64,000 bases of DNA from Plutella xylostella. Lineage: Eukaryota; Arthropoda; Insecta; Lepidoptera; Plutellidae. The notes below the pieces were generated by a model that made no database searches, was not told the origin of the DNA, and saw only the letters and a list, made by a program, of their open reading frames with translations. Of the stretch, positions 1 through 10,997 are shown one piece after another; position 1 is the stretch's first letter, and every line of letters begins with the position of its first letter. The DNA is taken from assembly GCF_932276165.1 (NCBI RefSeq), contig NC_063991.1, positions 3,959,001 through 4,023,000 on the forward strand. Direction: 5' to 3'. Made by a program: the position numbers and the translations under genes.

Positions 1-56
1 TTTTCGCCTCTTAATTTAAGTGTACAAATGTTTAAGTGGAACAAATGAATGTCTAT

Positions 57-155
57 CTATCTAACTTATTAGCACATGTCAGCGACAGGATTTGAATCCA
101 CATCTCTTCCGTGAGGGGCGGGCGCTTACCCGTCTGAGCTAACACCGCTACATAT
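57..155 (-). repeat. tRNA-derived SINE head (fragment)
   Basis: Read on the minus strand this holds a tRNA-like A box (TAGCTCAGACGG) and, about 40 bases on, a B box (GGATTCAAATCC), the spacing of an RNA polymerase III promoter. The same family occurs near 13770-14040, 34743-34965, 54247-54482 and 60820-61110. There is no cloverleaf or CCA-type end, so it is a SINE head rather than a working tRNA gene. The rest of 155-595 is AT-rich and holds nothing I can identify. Confidence 0.6.
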
Positions 156-617
156 AAGTAATATGATATATAATTTTAGTCAAATAAAAAGAGCATGTGT
201 GTTTTGACAAATGTTGTTTTTAAAGCATTTTCAACGGGTTATTAGAGTCCCGGATCATCCTCCCTATAAGTATTATAGTAATTTTCCTTTCTTGCATCTC
301 TTCTTGTAGAGCAAGGATGAAATTAACAAAAACTAAACAAATAATAATTTGTGTCACATGTTATCACCACCTTCGAATTTGAGTGATAAAATGCTACCTA
401 AACAAATGTCAAACTGAGACAAGTGTGGACAAATTGGTACACCCATGTTAGGAAATAAGACAAATCTTCCAATCTCGCTGTCAAAATTGTAACTCATATC
501 TTGTAGTGATTATTTCGTGTTGGCCATGTTAGCGTTTGTGAGGACAACTGGTATCACACAATTTGTTGCAACTAGCTGTCATTTATATCTTGTCGCAGCC
601 ATACTGTGCTACGCGTG

Positions 618-958
618 CAGGACGCTGTCCTTGAGCAGCCGGGTCACTCAGTAGTGAGTCACACGTGACGGCTACAGACGGCGCCGCTAGAAAGCGACCG
701 TCCGCGCCGATGTCAGAATTGCAACTGAGGTGGTTAGTGTAGGTGGAGTCGCTTGTATGTGGGTGTAGGAGAGCGTGTCGACAACGCGGCCTGTGCGTCG
801 CCGGCGCTGCCTGCAGTGAGGGGACAGGCGGAGGCCGAGCCCTCGCCCGCAGCGCGCCCCACTGACACTCACTGACATCCCGCTGTTTCACGCCGTGTCA
901 TGTACTATGTTTCCTCATGTTTCCCGGATCTCACATTATTTCCGACTCATCAGAATCA
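618..958 (-). repeat. Conserved 3'-UTR module of the zinc-finger family (copy A)
   Basis: This GC-rich block of about 340 bp lies just downstream of gene A's stop. It is nearly identical to 11020-11350 behind gene B and to 63785-64000 behind gene E, and a small remnant lies at 20718-20788 behind gene C. It is much more GC-rich than its surroundings. Long open frames occur in it, but the ancestral gene appears to stop before it, so I treat it as transcribed 3' UTR that was copied with the genes. In gene B it has become coding through loss of the stop. Confidence 0.7.
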
Positions 959-961
959 TAG

Positions 962-2429
962 CTATGACTGGGGTGCAGTGTGATGTAACATGTGCTTCTT
1001 AAGATTGACTCTTTGGGTAAATGATTTCGTGCAAATGTCACACTGGAATGGCTTTTCGCCAGTGTGAATTAACTTATGCTTTTTCCATGAGCCCCGATGC
1101 CTAAATGTTTTCTTGCAAATGTCACACTGGAACGGCTTTTCACCCGTGTGGATCAATTCGTGCTCTTTCAAAGTACTAAAATGCCGAAACGATTTTTTGC
1201 AATTACCGCACTTGTATGGCTTTTCGCCACTGTGAACTAACTTGTGGCTCTTCAAATTACTTCTTCGGTAAAATGTTTTCATGCAAATGTCACACTGGAG
1301 TGGCTTTTCGCCACTGTGAACTAACTTGTGGCTCTTCAAATTACATCTTCGGTAAAATGTTTTCGTGCAAATGTCACACTGGAATGGCTTTTCCCCAGTG
1401 TGGATCAATTCGTGGTTTTTCAAAGTACTAAGGTGCCTAAACGATTTTTTGCAATTACCGCACATGTATGGCTTTTCTCCAGTGTGAAATAACTTGTGTG
1501 ACTTTTTTGTTATTTGGTTAAATGTTTTCTTGCAAATGTCACACTCGAATGGCTTGTCGTCATTGTGAATTAACATATGCTGTATCAAAATCCTTTTCCT
1601 AGTGAATATCTTCTTGCAGGTGTCACACACAAATTCCTTCACATGAGAGTAAATTATTTGTTTACATGTCACAAGAGAATCCGAGGCTTTAGTTGAGTGA
1701 GTGGACTCGGTGTGTGTGTTTGTGTAATGTTCACTATACGCTTCAGTGGTGGGGAACAACACTGCACACTGAGCACAGTAACAGTTGTTGTTCAATAGAG
1801 ATGTATAACAGTCTGTAAGCACTACATTTACTTGTAAATATTTTTCCAATATTGTTATTCTCCTACTATTTTTGCCATTAGAGTTGATTGTGATCACTGC
1901 ATCTGGTTCAGTATCATTACACATGTCCTTGATGTTATTGTAGTCCAATTTTAGGATACCATTCACATCTTGTTCTTCGCTACTGTTCAGTTTTATTCTG
2001 TTGCTATAAAATTCACTCAATTGAAAACCTTGAGAGACTATTATATCAGATTCTGATATTTTATCGCAAACAACAGTTTTTGTACCATCAACATCCATAC
2101 ATATGATGTCAGGTTTGACATCTGTGTCATGCGTGGGGCACACAGGAGGAAGACTCCCACTGTTCTCCGCCAAAGTGCCATCCAGTTGGTTTTCATTTCT
2201 CTCCAGAACATGCGTTTCTAATGGAGTTTCTGAAAGGTATAGGATATAAGAAAACCTTCAATTTATATTTCTTTTAGCCCAAAGAGCTCAAAAGAGATAA
2301 TAGAATTTTACCTGCACTTATATTGAAATCAATTATTTCACTTTTCAAAATGGTAAGATCTGGAAACACACTTCTCAAGGCCGGGTCATTCAACAGATCA
2401 TGCTCCTCTATGTCTATGTCGTCCTCCAT
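962..2429 (-). CDS. C2H2 zinc-finger protein, gene A (two coding exons)
   Basis: Probably a sequence-specific DNA-binding nuclear protein (family knowledge); the target is unknown. Coding exon 1 is 2429-2312 and exon 2 is 2229-962; the intron runs GTAAAA to CTTTCAG and joins in phase 1. The product is about 461 residues: an acidic MEDDIDIEEHD start, a low-complexity linker, a divergent first finger (CAQC then H-x4-H) and eight TGEKP-linked fingers. One finger (CDICKKTFNQITKKSH) is a residue short between Cys and His and may not fold normally. The upstream ATG is preceded by an acceptor (TTTCTAG), so a non-coding exon lies further upstream. The C-terminus stops at HTAPQS, earlier than the relatives. 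Its last fingers closely match those of gene E. Confidence 0.85.
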
Positions 2430-2647
2430 CTTATACTGCTCATTTGCAGAAACAGGCACTAGAAATAAGTGATAGTTCTTAAGAACATACTTTTATATTA
2501 TCATAGTCTGAGAGCTAGAAGTGAAACCACGCTTATACAAATAAACACCAGACCATGTAATAACAATAATTTAGTACTTATACAACTCATAAGGCTTTAA
2601 TCACACTGTTCATTGACTTTAGTTCACTGTAATATACAAAAACACTA

Positions 2648-2786
2648 GGGGCCTTACCAAAAAAAATTAAGACAGTATTTATCAGGTGTTTCATGCTGTC
2701 AAACACGTACAAAATATGTCAAATTCCGTTTTAAACACTTGTTTAACAGTGTTTTAAGTTTTTTGTGGTAGCACAGTAGTAGTTTA
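2648..2786. mobile_element. MITE with CTACCACAAAAAA-type inverted ends (copy 1)
   Basis: The block starts GGCCTTACCAAAAAAA and ends TTTTTTGTGGTAGC, so its ends are roughly inverted copies of each other. Internally it has an imperfect palindrome around AAACACTTGTTTAACAGTG. A second copy lies at 59993-60118. There is no coding capacity, so it is a non-autonomous element. The rest of 2460-3105 upstream of gene A is AT-rich and holds only the presumed 5' splice sites of that gene. Confidence 0.5.
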
Positions 2787-3184
2787 AGAGCTTTCCAATG
2801 CTAGTGTTGACTATCTCGACTCGAGATGATGTAAATCTTGATGGTTATAGAGATCTCTTACCTGCGTGAGTGAGTATCACTTGTTTCCGCAGTTTATTGA
2901 CCAATAATTAGCAGTTTTGAGAGCTGTACGTTTCTTATGCAATAAATGAAATTCTAAAGATGTCAATAGGTATTTATTAAAATAATATGATTAAATTAAA
3001 CGCTACAAGAGAAGTATTAGGTTAGGTTAAGTGTTTTGTTTTTTTTGCAAACAGATTATTTATCTGTCACTGTCTCACTGTCACTTGTCATGTGCAGAGA
3101 GGTTAGTTTTTTTTTTTTTTATATTAGGTTTAACGGCCCTGGATACGTGTCCTTTTGAGCCAACACTTGTTAGTTCACTTCACT

Positions 3185-6100
3185 TCACAGTTTGTTTATT
3201 GTATTTATGATGTATTTATATAGCGGTGCATAAAACTTCTGGTCAGCCAAAAGATCTTGGAGGCGTGTAGGTACTTCATCATCATCACAAACACTTTGTA
3301 GTTCAGTCACGAGTATCAGTCTGTGAACACCAAAACTTTGACAGTTAAATACGATGTGATTTAAATCAGCGTTATCTTCTTCACAAAAAGTGCATTTCGA
3401 ATCTTGAACCAAGTTTAATCTCTTCAGGTGAGTCCGGGTCTGGCAATGGCCAAATCTCATTCTATTTATGGTGGTAATGAATTTCCGACAATCAGCTGTT
3501 TTATTGCGGTGGTACCAAGGTTGGGCGGGCGGGCTTCCTTGGATATCAGCATACCATCTTCCCTTTTCTTTGCTCGTCTCTTTCCAATAATCATGCCACA
3601 GTAATTTCATTTTGTGCTTCAGTTGAGAGTGGTAGTCAGTAAAAGGAATCTTTAGGTCTGTGGAGTGATCTTCATTGTGTTCATTTCTGGTTGCTTGGTC
3701 AACTATCTCATTTCCAGTGAATCCTCTATGAGATGGTACCCATACAAACTCAATAGTTTTACCAGTGTTGTACAAATCGTTAATTACATTCTTAATATTA
3801 ATTACTAAATAATTTACAGAATATTTAGAACAATTTTTTTTTAATGCAGTTAAAACACTTAAGGAATCTGAGAAAATAACAAAGTTTTTAAATACAATAT
3901 TTTTAACATACAAAAGAGCTTGATAAATGGCATAGCTTTCAGCTGTAAAAATGCTACATTTACTGTCCAACTTAAAACATTTGGTAGATTTATTTTGAGG
4001 ATCATAAAATGCTGACGTTACTCTATCTGCTGACTTAGACCCATCGGTATACAGAGAATACAAGTTATTAGTATCTAAAAATTGCAATAGCTCAGCCTGA
4101 CTATTAAAATTTTGTTTATTTACAATAATACTATTAAAATGAATATTATAGCCATGTCTGTAAAATGGCCATAAAGAGTCTTTGTACATATTTACAGTAA
4201 TAGACTTTAAGTGAATTATGGTACGAAGTAATTCTGGGATATTACCCAATAATAATTGAGATCTATTTAAATATGGGCCCAAGCTATTATATGAAATATT
4301 ATGTTGAGTTGGAAGAATTCTATTTAAGACACAACTATTATCTGATGCTATTATCTTAAGGCAAAAGCGTTCAGCTATTTGAAATCTTCTGAAATGCAGA
4401 GGGGGAATGCAGGTTTCACATTGCATAGCATTAATGGGGGTGGAGCACATAGCACCAGAAATTATTCTTAATGCTTTATTTTGTATGATATCCAATTTCT
4501 TTAAGGTAGTAATATTTGCATTCATATAAGCTAATGAGCTGTAGTCAAAGTGACTACGAACTATGCTTTTGTATAACATTGATAATATCTTTGGGTCAGA
4601 TCCCCAATGAACTCCAGCAAGAGATTTCAATATATTCAGTCCTTTACAAGCATTTTTAATTATATAATTAATATGAGGTTGAAATGTTAGTCTTTGATCC
4701 AACCATATCCCTAAAAATTTCTTATCTTCTAACCATGGTAATGGACAATTATTATAAATAACTCTAGAGTTACATATGGTATGTTTTTTACTAAATAGCA
4801 TGACTCCACTTTTATTAGGACTTATGTTCAACTTGAGTTTTCCAAAATAGAAAGAATGGACCTGTTCAAGGGCATCATTTAAGTTATTTACAGCTATATT
4901 AACATTTCTATTTACAGTGTATATTAACAAATCATCGGCAAACTGCAAAAATTTTACATTTGTTAGGGTGAAGTATTTATTGATTTGTGAGGTATATATG
5001 TTATACAAGAGAGGGGAAATTGTGGCCCCTTGCATTGTCCCTTTGTACACATGTCCTGGTCCATGTATATTATTATTAAATTTGACATACATTGTCCTGT
5101 TATATAAAAAATTAAATATCCATTTACAGATATGACCTGGAATGCCTATTTCGGACAGGATTTGTATTAGTACAGATGGATTAACATTATCGAAGGCACC
5201 TTGGACGTCAAGAAATGCACAAACAGTTGCTGAGTGACCATGAAAGGAATTCTTAATGTCTTCTACAAGAGAAGTGAAACTTTCTGCAGCACTACGCCCC
5301 TTTCGAAATCCAAATTGTTGTTCAGGTAATATTTTATTAGTTTCTACAAAATGATCTAATCTTGTTTTAAGCATAAATTCAAATAGTTTACCTACGCATG
5401 AAGAAAGTGCGATTGGTCTGTAGGAATTAAAATCGTTTTCTGGTTTATCTTGCTTTAAAATTGGTATTACACATTGTGTTTTCCATGTGTCAGGGATAGA
5501 ATTAGATATCCAAAGCAAATTAAAAATGTTTAATAAAGTTTTCTGTGCAGTTATGTGCATGTGGCGAATAAGTTTGTATGGAATATCATCTAGGCCAGGA
5601 GAAGTATCTTTCCGTGTTTTTATTGCTGCTAAGAACTCATTGAAGGAGAATGGCTGAGAGAGAAAATCATTACTATCATAATTATTTCTATAAAAGTATT
5701 TATTTAATGAAGCTTCATCTATTTGTTTCTCAGGAGGAGATTGAGGTGCATATTTATCCAGAAAAGAGGGGATCCACTCATCATTTTTGGGTGTTTTGGG
5801 TAAGGCTACACGTTTAAATCTTCTTATATAATTCCAAATTGTACTGACTGGTGTATATCTATTGAATGACTCACATAACTTACTCCATCCATTTTTCTTT
5901 TTTTCTGCTAGTAATTTCTTTTTTAATGCGTCTAGTTTTTTATATTGAATGTAAGAATCTATTGAAGAGTTTGATCTGTACAAATTTAAGGCCTCTTTAC
6001 TTTTTTGGACGGCCTCACTACATTCAGTATCCCACCAGGGAACAGGCTTTTTTAATATAAATTGTGTAGTTTTCTTAAATTTAGGTATACAAATTTCTTT

Positions 6101-6943
6101 GATTTCGTTTAATTTATTGCAAAATTCATTGTAACTTTCAAGAGGACAAGAATTATTTATTACTAAGTCTCCCAATTTATGTTCTGTTTCAGATAAGAAC
6201 TTCAGCCAGTCAGCTTTGCTGTACACAAAACGATCAATGGGACTACCTATTTCATATTTATGTACTGAAGTCTGTATATCAATAATAGTGGGAAAGTGAT
6301 AGCTGCCCATGGAGTCATCATGAACTCTCCAGTGGCAGAGTGAAGCTAAGGATGGACTTATGCAGGATATATCTATTGCTGAGGGATTTTTATTAGGGCT
6401 ACCTACTGTGGTTGGAGTTCCAGTATTTAGAATACATAAGTCGTATTCATCTATAATATTGTATATCTCACTACCTCTGGAGTTAGTGGAAAGGCAACCA
6501 AAGGCAACATGATGTGCATTAAGGTCGCCTGATAGCATAATAGGTTTAGGTAAATCATTTAAAATTTGCTTTAATCTTCTTCCTTGAAACCTACGCTGGT
6601 TGTTATTAGTAGGTGGACTGTATGCGCATAATAATGTCAGATTACCAGCATTAGTTGATAAGATTATAGCCGTGGTTTGCAAGAATTCATAAAAGGGTGT
6701 GGGAGAAACTGTATATTTTAAATGGTTTTTTACTAATATACCTACACCACATCGTCCGTCCTTACCGTTTTGGTAGACGAAGTTGTAGCTGGGTATATTA
6801 AAAGTATTTTTATCTCTAAGCCAGGTCTCATTTAATAGACAAATATCAATGTCGTTGTCATATAAATATTTTATAAACAATGGTTTTTTGTTCATAGCGC
6901 CCTCTATATTATATTGTGATATTCTAATAAAATCTTTATTCAT
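3185..6943 (-). CDS. LINE ORF2: endonuclease, reverse transcriptase, RNase H
   Basis: An open frame of 1252 codons. Residues 5-225 form an apurinic-type endonuclease (NETWL near 38-42, SGDLNAHH near 138-145). Residues about 485-760 form the reverse transcriptase, with YRPIALSS near 508, FLDVQGAFD near 577 and the catalytic FADD at 668-671. A type I RNase H follows (YTDGS, an ESYAIYQAL helix, FSDSLSVL and a GNEIVDQATR end). A CTFC...H...C knuckle lies near the C-terminus. One catalytic position is odd: the usual SDHFP of the endonuclease reads SYHFP (Tyr at 215), which should impair DNA nicking. The ATG overlaps the end of ORF1. The protein would nick target DNA and copy LINE RNA into it (family knowledge). 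Confidence 0.9.
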   Translation of the reverse strand: MNKDFIRISQYNIEGAMNKKPLFIKYLYDNDIDICLLNETWLRDKNTFNIPSYNFVYQNGKDGRCGVGILVKNHLKYTVSPTPFYEFLQTTAIILSTNAGNLTLLCAYSPPTNNNQRRFQGRRLKQILNDLPKPIMLSGDLNAHHVAFGCLSTNSRGSEIYNIIDEYDLCILNTGTPTTVGSPNKNPSAIDISCISPSLASLCHWRVHDDSMGSYHFPTIIDIQTSVHKYEIGSPIDRFVYSKADWLKFLSETEHKLGDLVINNSCPLESYNEFCNKLNEIKEICIPKFKKTTQFILKKPVPWWDTECSEAVQKSKEALNLYRSNSSIDSYIQYKKLDALKKKLLAEKKKNGWSKLCESFNRYTPVSTIWNYIRRFKRVALPKTPKNDEWIPSFLDKYAPQSPPEKQIDEASLNKYFYRNNYDSNDFLSQPFSFNEFLAAIKTRKDTSPGLDDIPYKLIRHMHITAQKTLLNIFNLLWISNSIPDTWKTQCVIPILKQDKPENDFNSYRPIALSSCVGKLFEFMLKTRLDHFVETNKILPEQQFGFRKGRSAAESFTSLVEDIKNSFHGHSATVCAFLDVQGAFDNVNPSVLIQILSEIGIPGHICKWIFNFLYNRTMYVKFNNNIHGPGHVYKGTMQGATISPLLYNIYTSQINKYFTLTNVKFLQFADDLLIYTVNRNVNIAVNNLNDALEQVHSFYFGKLKLNISPNKSGVMLFSKKHTICNSRVIYNNCPLPWLEDKKFLGIWLDQRLTFQPHINYIIKNACKGLNILKSLAGVHWGSDPKILSMLYKSIVRSHFDYSSLAYMNANITTLKKLDIIQNKALRIISGAMCSTPINAMQCETCIPPLHFRRFQIAERFCLKIIASDNSCVLNRILPTQHNISYNSLGPYLNRSQLLLGNIPELLRTIIHLKSITVNMYKDSLWPFYRHGYNIHFNSIIVNKQNFNSQAELLQFLDTNNLYSLYTDGSKSADRVTSAFYDPQNKSTKCFKLDSKCSIFTAESYAIYQALLYVKNIVFKNFVIFSDSLSVLTALKKNCSKYSVNYLVINIKNVINDLYNTGKTIEFVWVPSHRGFTGNEIVDQATRNEHNEDHSTDLKIPFTDYHSQLKHKMKLLWHDYWKETSKEKGRWYADIQGSPPAQPWYHRNKTADCRKFITTINRMRFGHCQTRTHLKRLNLVQDSKCTFCEEDNADLNHIVFNCQSFGVHRLILVTELQSVCDDDEVPTRLQDLLADQKFYAPLYKYIINTINKL

Positions 6944-8173
6944 TTTTTAGTGTTTTTGTTAAAATTTCTTTTATTACTGTTGTTGTTATCGTCCTACCAC
7001 CATTGCCAATGGCCACCAACGCGGCAACCAATCCCTTCAGTACAATTTCATTGGATAAAATTTCATTTATTAAATTTTCGTTACTTAAAATTGTTTTTGT
7101 TTTATTCTGAATAGTCTCCCTTTCGTGTACCTTAGACTTTTCCGTTATATTTTCATTAGTTTTAAGTATTGTTTTAGCTGCTGGTGTTGCAGCTGCTGGT
7201 GCTTTCATGGAAGAGGCATACTTAGGATTTCTGGCACGTGGTGCTGGAAAGTCCTTCCCATAATTTTGAAAAATGTTGTCATTTTTGTTATTTTTCATCG
7301 CCGAAGCGTATGTTTTATTTTTTAATTCATGAATTTTAGTTTGTTTTATGGGGCAGTCCCTTGAAATGGCCAGGTGCTCTCCGCTACAGTTGATACATTT
7401 GACAGCTTCATTCTTACATTCTAAATAATGATGGTCCCCGGCACATATGGAGCACCGTTGAGCCGACTTACATATTTTAGCTCCGTGATTGAATTTGAAG
7501 CACTTGAAGCACTGCAACAACGGTGCTACATACTCATGTACCTGGAACCTGAAGATGTCCAGGTAGACAGCTTCGGGCAACGAATTTGCCAAAAATGTCA
7601 CACTCACAGAATTAAATGGCTTAACTTCACCATTTACCTTGCGCGTAAAGCGCCGTACTGCCACTATTTCTAATGACGACTGTAATTTCCTAAAAAGTTC
7701 CTCATTGCTTATGTTTGTGGGTACAAATCTTAAAACGCCGATTTTCTCCACAGACCTGGCTGGAATGAACGCCTTCATTTCATATTTCTAAAGGAAACTC
7801 TCGTTTTTCAGAAAATTGTTAGCAGTGTTTGTCTGAGAGAAGGTCACTCCTATTTTGCTTGCGTTGATTCGCTTTATGTTTGTGACTCCTTTAATTTCAT
7901 TCCGAAATAATGTGGCCAACATCAGGGGATTCTTGTTCCCGAGCCGCTCGCCCGCCTTCGTGCTTTCTACAAATACGAGGTACTCACCGCTGCCGCTGCC
8001 GGTACTCACGTCTGGAAACACTCTCTTGTAGTTAGGTTTTGTATAGGGTATGTACATGTCGGAATAGTGGATTGCAGAGACTCTTCCTCATCATTGTCCC
8101 GGCCCCTCTTCAGATTGGGCGGGGAAGCTCGATCTCCACCCCCAGGGGACCCAGCCCCCGGAGGCTCCTCCAT
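6936..8173 (-). pseudogene. LINE ORF1 (gag-like, zinc knuckles), damaged
   Basis: The main open part (7778-6936) encodes about 280 residues with three CCHC knuckles (CFKCFKFNHGAKIC, CSICAGDHHYLEC, CINCSGEHLAISRDC), a nucleic-acid-binding gag-like protein. The same frame continues upstream through 8057-7791 but is cut by a TAG at 7788-7790. The natural N-terminus, starting MEEPPGAGSPGGG at 8173, is in another frame and needs a one-base shift near 8055-8065. The ORF therefore has one nonsense codon and one frameshift. It ends in an 8-base overlap with ORF2. Confidence 0.7.
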
Positions 8174-8795
8174 TTTATACACCAAGTATATACAAGTTAA
8201 TTACAATATATTACAGTATTAATTTACAGTGTTTAACTAAGTTTTAATAATTTTCGAAAAACTTTTGTAAAATCGCGCCTACTCTTTTCAAAAGCCCGCC
8301 AAAAAGTCTTTTCGTTTTCATTCATTCTTTCACAGAGTAACTGTCAAAATTGACTCACATGCAACACAAGTTAGAACCAATTCGTAACACAAGTCGATCT
8401 GAACACGATTGTGAGCCAATTCATGTCGGGAGTGCCAAATCTAACTTGAAATTGCCATTAACTTGTGTTCAATCTTAACACAATATGAATTTACGTCTTG
8501 CGTGCCAAGAGTAGGCCTACAGGACTTAACAGGACTGTATGAAATAACCGCGGTATCGAAGTTTATCAGCTAACTGAAATATATAGAAATTTCAACGCGA
8601 AGTTTTAGATAGAAAACATTGCATGATAGGTAATATTCCGCCTCCTTGTACTACAAGTTTTGTTTAGTTTGCTGGTAGTTACAGTGAAACTATAAAGTCC
8701 TGAAATTAATGTTTGAGGAACTAAAATTTTCAGGAGCCTGGCACCATTAGAAAAGAAACATAAAAGTCATAACAATTGTTTATGTCAATAGGCGG

Positions 8796-9020
8796 TTGGC
8801 TGTTTTTTTGAATTTTCTTATTAATTATAAGGATAATCTAGATAAAAGCAACAATTTACGCTTGATTGCAATTAGGAAGATGAAGAAAAATATTCGTAGT
8901 CAAGCTAGTGAAGTTATTTATCGAGTTTTAATACAATGTTTAGCGGAACGTCAAGCTGGACACATTTTGTCGAATTTGGAGGATGTTTACGCACGTACAG
9001 CGTCTATGACGGGTATGTAG
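8796..9020 (+). pseudogene. Transposase N-terminal helix-turn-helix exon (relic)
   Basis: The frame encodes RKMKKNIRSQASEVIYRVL followed by a segment ending ARTASMTGM. This is the pattern of the DNA-binding N-terminus in IS630/Tc1-mariner-type transposases found in arthropods, where a GVS..TV helix normally follows. A donor-like GGTATGT sits at the end, so the original gene was probably spliced. A second relic near 9510-9650 reads TPGRNRTDRPKREID and then ALRQQIQ, matching the next part of such proteins. The catalytic domain is absent. The family assignment is inference. Confidence 0.5.
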
Positions 9021-9169
9021 CATTGTACAAATTGTAATAACTCATTTTTTATTAGTACCAACGCATCATTTATCGATAAACCTAGGTTTAGAGCCCAAGT
9101 CGAACATTGTTTACATATCACTGTAAGGTCAAACCTTAACATTTTGATACTTGAAGATATATTTTTTGT

Positions 9170-9480
9170 TTACTTTGTGGCGGACTCCTAGCCACTAGTT
9201 CAGACGAAGATCAACAGATGGCGCTCGGAACGCAATACAGAGAAGATGTATGGGAACTACGCAAATTACTATGAAAATCCTACATCGCGCATTCGAAGTT
9301 TCTCACCTACTCTGCAATATATTATATAAATCCCCAACGCTAACCGTTGGGCAGCTGCCCGCCAGGCCACACCACCCGGCCTGGTCGGAGGATCCTCCCT
9401 TTGCATGGGGATGCTCCAACACCTCCAGCATCTCCATACTTACTAAATTCACATTGTGTGAATTTGGGGGGCATTGTGTA
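9170..9480. repeat. Repeat with palindromic core, inverted copy at 27450-27790
   Basis: About 300 bp, from a segment with CAACAGATGGCGCTCGGAAC to past GGAGGATCCTCC, recurs in inverted orientation at 27450-27790. The core is dense in small palindromes: GGGCAGCTGCCC (in the 27-kb copy), CCAGGCC/GGCCTGG and GGATCC. It lies between the two relic transposase exons of the 8682-9893 element, so it may be a nested insert or an intronic part of that family. Confidence 0.5.
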
Positions 9481-10997
9481 ACTCAAAAAGATTTTTTTAT
9501 TTTATTTTATAGTTATATCGGACCAGCGCGCAAAAGAGGGCAAAATATGGAGTATTTCTAACTCCTGGAAGAAACAGAACTGACCGTCCAAAAAGAGAAA
9601 TTGATGTCTTTACTATGTGTGCCCTTCGTCAACAGATCCAGTTTTTTATACAGTTGTAATAACGTTATCTAAATAAATATTTATTGGTTTCACTATTAGC
9701 CTTCATATTAACACCTTCTAGCTTGTATAAGAGCTTTTTTGTGGATGGTAAGTTGTTTTTAAAATACATAAATAGGTAGGAAGTTAACAGGCAAAATTTC
9801 AAGTATCAAAGTCAGTTATGTTTCGCTATATAGGGTTGCTACATGAAAGATAGCAGTGCCCTCATTTAATTTCAGGACTTTATAGTTTCACTGTACTTAC
9901 CTATAGCAGCGCTGTCATGTAGCATTTCATAGCTTGACAGAGGAGCGGCTTCTTATTGTAAGAGAAGTAGGTAGGTATTACGTTCCTTGGACTCACCTCA
10001 CTCTCTCACTCCATTAAAGTACTTTTATATGTATATTGATGTACCTAGATCATACCTAATCCTGCATGAAGCCTGCCTAAAGTGGAATGATATTAAATCT
10101 TCTTAGTTACTACTTTCCTACTAGAGTTAGTGAGGACCCCGCGTCCCCCGCAGCCCCGCATAGTCAGACACATTGCCACAGAGGAACAATACACTAGACG
10201 TTGCGCTCAACTCCCCGTCTCCATGCTGACCCGCATGGGGAGTGCGAGTTTTTACTCCGTTAGAATAGCGGCGAGTAAACGCGAATTTGTGTACCGCGAG
10301 AGAGTCACCACCTAGCGGTATACGCGCTGCACTAGCTCCGCACCGTCTAAATGTCGATTTTCACTGCTCAATCGGTTATGAAAAACCCACATTTGGCCCT
10401 CAGTTAAGTTGCCGAGGTGCGGGGGACGCAAGGGCGGTACCAGGCGGTACGTTGTTCTTAAAACGCCAAAAAATTGGATCGCATTCTATAACACTACTAC
10501 AAATAAACTCTCTAGCGTAGGTATTTATTGATTGTTGAGGTACAATAAGCAATTAATCCTGGTACTCATACAAGGTACATTGTAGTTAAAATCACTCTTT
10601 AAAATTATATAGGTATTTACTGTCCAATATTTTATTCACATAAGAGTAATGACAAAATATGCTTTGAATGAGTAGCTAGTAGCCGCCGCAGACGCCGTGT
10701 CCCGGTCGTCGGTGCACACATGGCGGCGTACAGTTGACGGCGAGCTGCGAGCGCAAGCGCTGAGCTGGACAGAAGCCAGGACAGTTGCTGAGGACAGGAC
10801 GGCGCGGCGCACTCTTGCGAAGGCCCTCTGTACCACCGCGGCACTAGCACAGCAACAGGTACCACAAACATGAAAACAACAAACAACAGTATTATGCCAT
10901 AATAATGTTTATTAAAAATAAAGAACCATTTAGATTTTTTAACCTAGCGATTAATGACATTTTATACTGTTCCAAGGCTTCCAATTGAGCCGGGATT

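Larger units (their letters stand above)
3107..8173 (-). mobile_element. Nearly full-length two-ORF LINE, I-like with RNase H
   Basis: On the minus strand the order is ORF1 (three zinc knuckles), ORF2 (endonuclease, reverse transcriptase, RNase H, C-terminal CCHC), a short 3' UTR and a run of 14 A (T on the plus strand, 3107-3120) that looks like the poly(A) tail. ORF1 and ORF2 overlap in ATGAATAA. The RNase H domain points to the I/LOA-type LINE groups; I do not assign a clade. The 5' end is uncertain, somewhere in about 8173-8340, and I could not define a target-site duplication. ORF1 carries damage, so this copy is probably not autonomous. Confidence 0.85.
8682..9893 (+). mobile_element. 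Internally deleted Tc1/mariner-like transposon, TA target
   Basis: The ends are inverted copies: CAGTGAAACTATAAAGTCCT on the left and its complement on the right, each flanked by TA (8680-8681 and 9894-9895). The duplicated sequence at 17271-17290 reads straight through with one TA (17282-17283), giving an exact empty site. Inside are two relic exons of a helix-turn-helix transposase (8796-9015 and about 9510-9650) but no DDE catalytic part, so the copy is non-autonomous. A solo end resembling this family lies at 26321-26341. Confidence 0.8.

Noticed and set aside
583..891. Minus-strand 102-codon frame as a separate gene
   Set aside because: It is the family's 3'-UTR module; the equivalent in gene E follows a clean stop and the frame is open only because the block is GC-rich.
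8519..8538. ACAGGACT repeated with two bases between, as a transposon excision footprint
   Set aside because: Too short and without a comparison copy lacking it; could be a simple local duplication.
10130..10520. GC-rich open frames as genes
   Set aside because: Duplicated in the gene C flank (17525-17820) with substitutions and indels that do not preserve the frames; no domain signal.
10632..10886. Two overlapping minus-strand frames near the gene B end (and 20298-20628 near gene C)
   Set aside because: Frames differ between the two copies because of small indels, and both lie downstream of the poly(A) signals; probably flank sequence.
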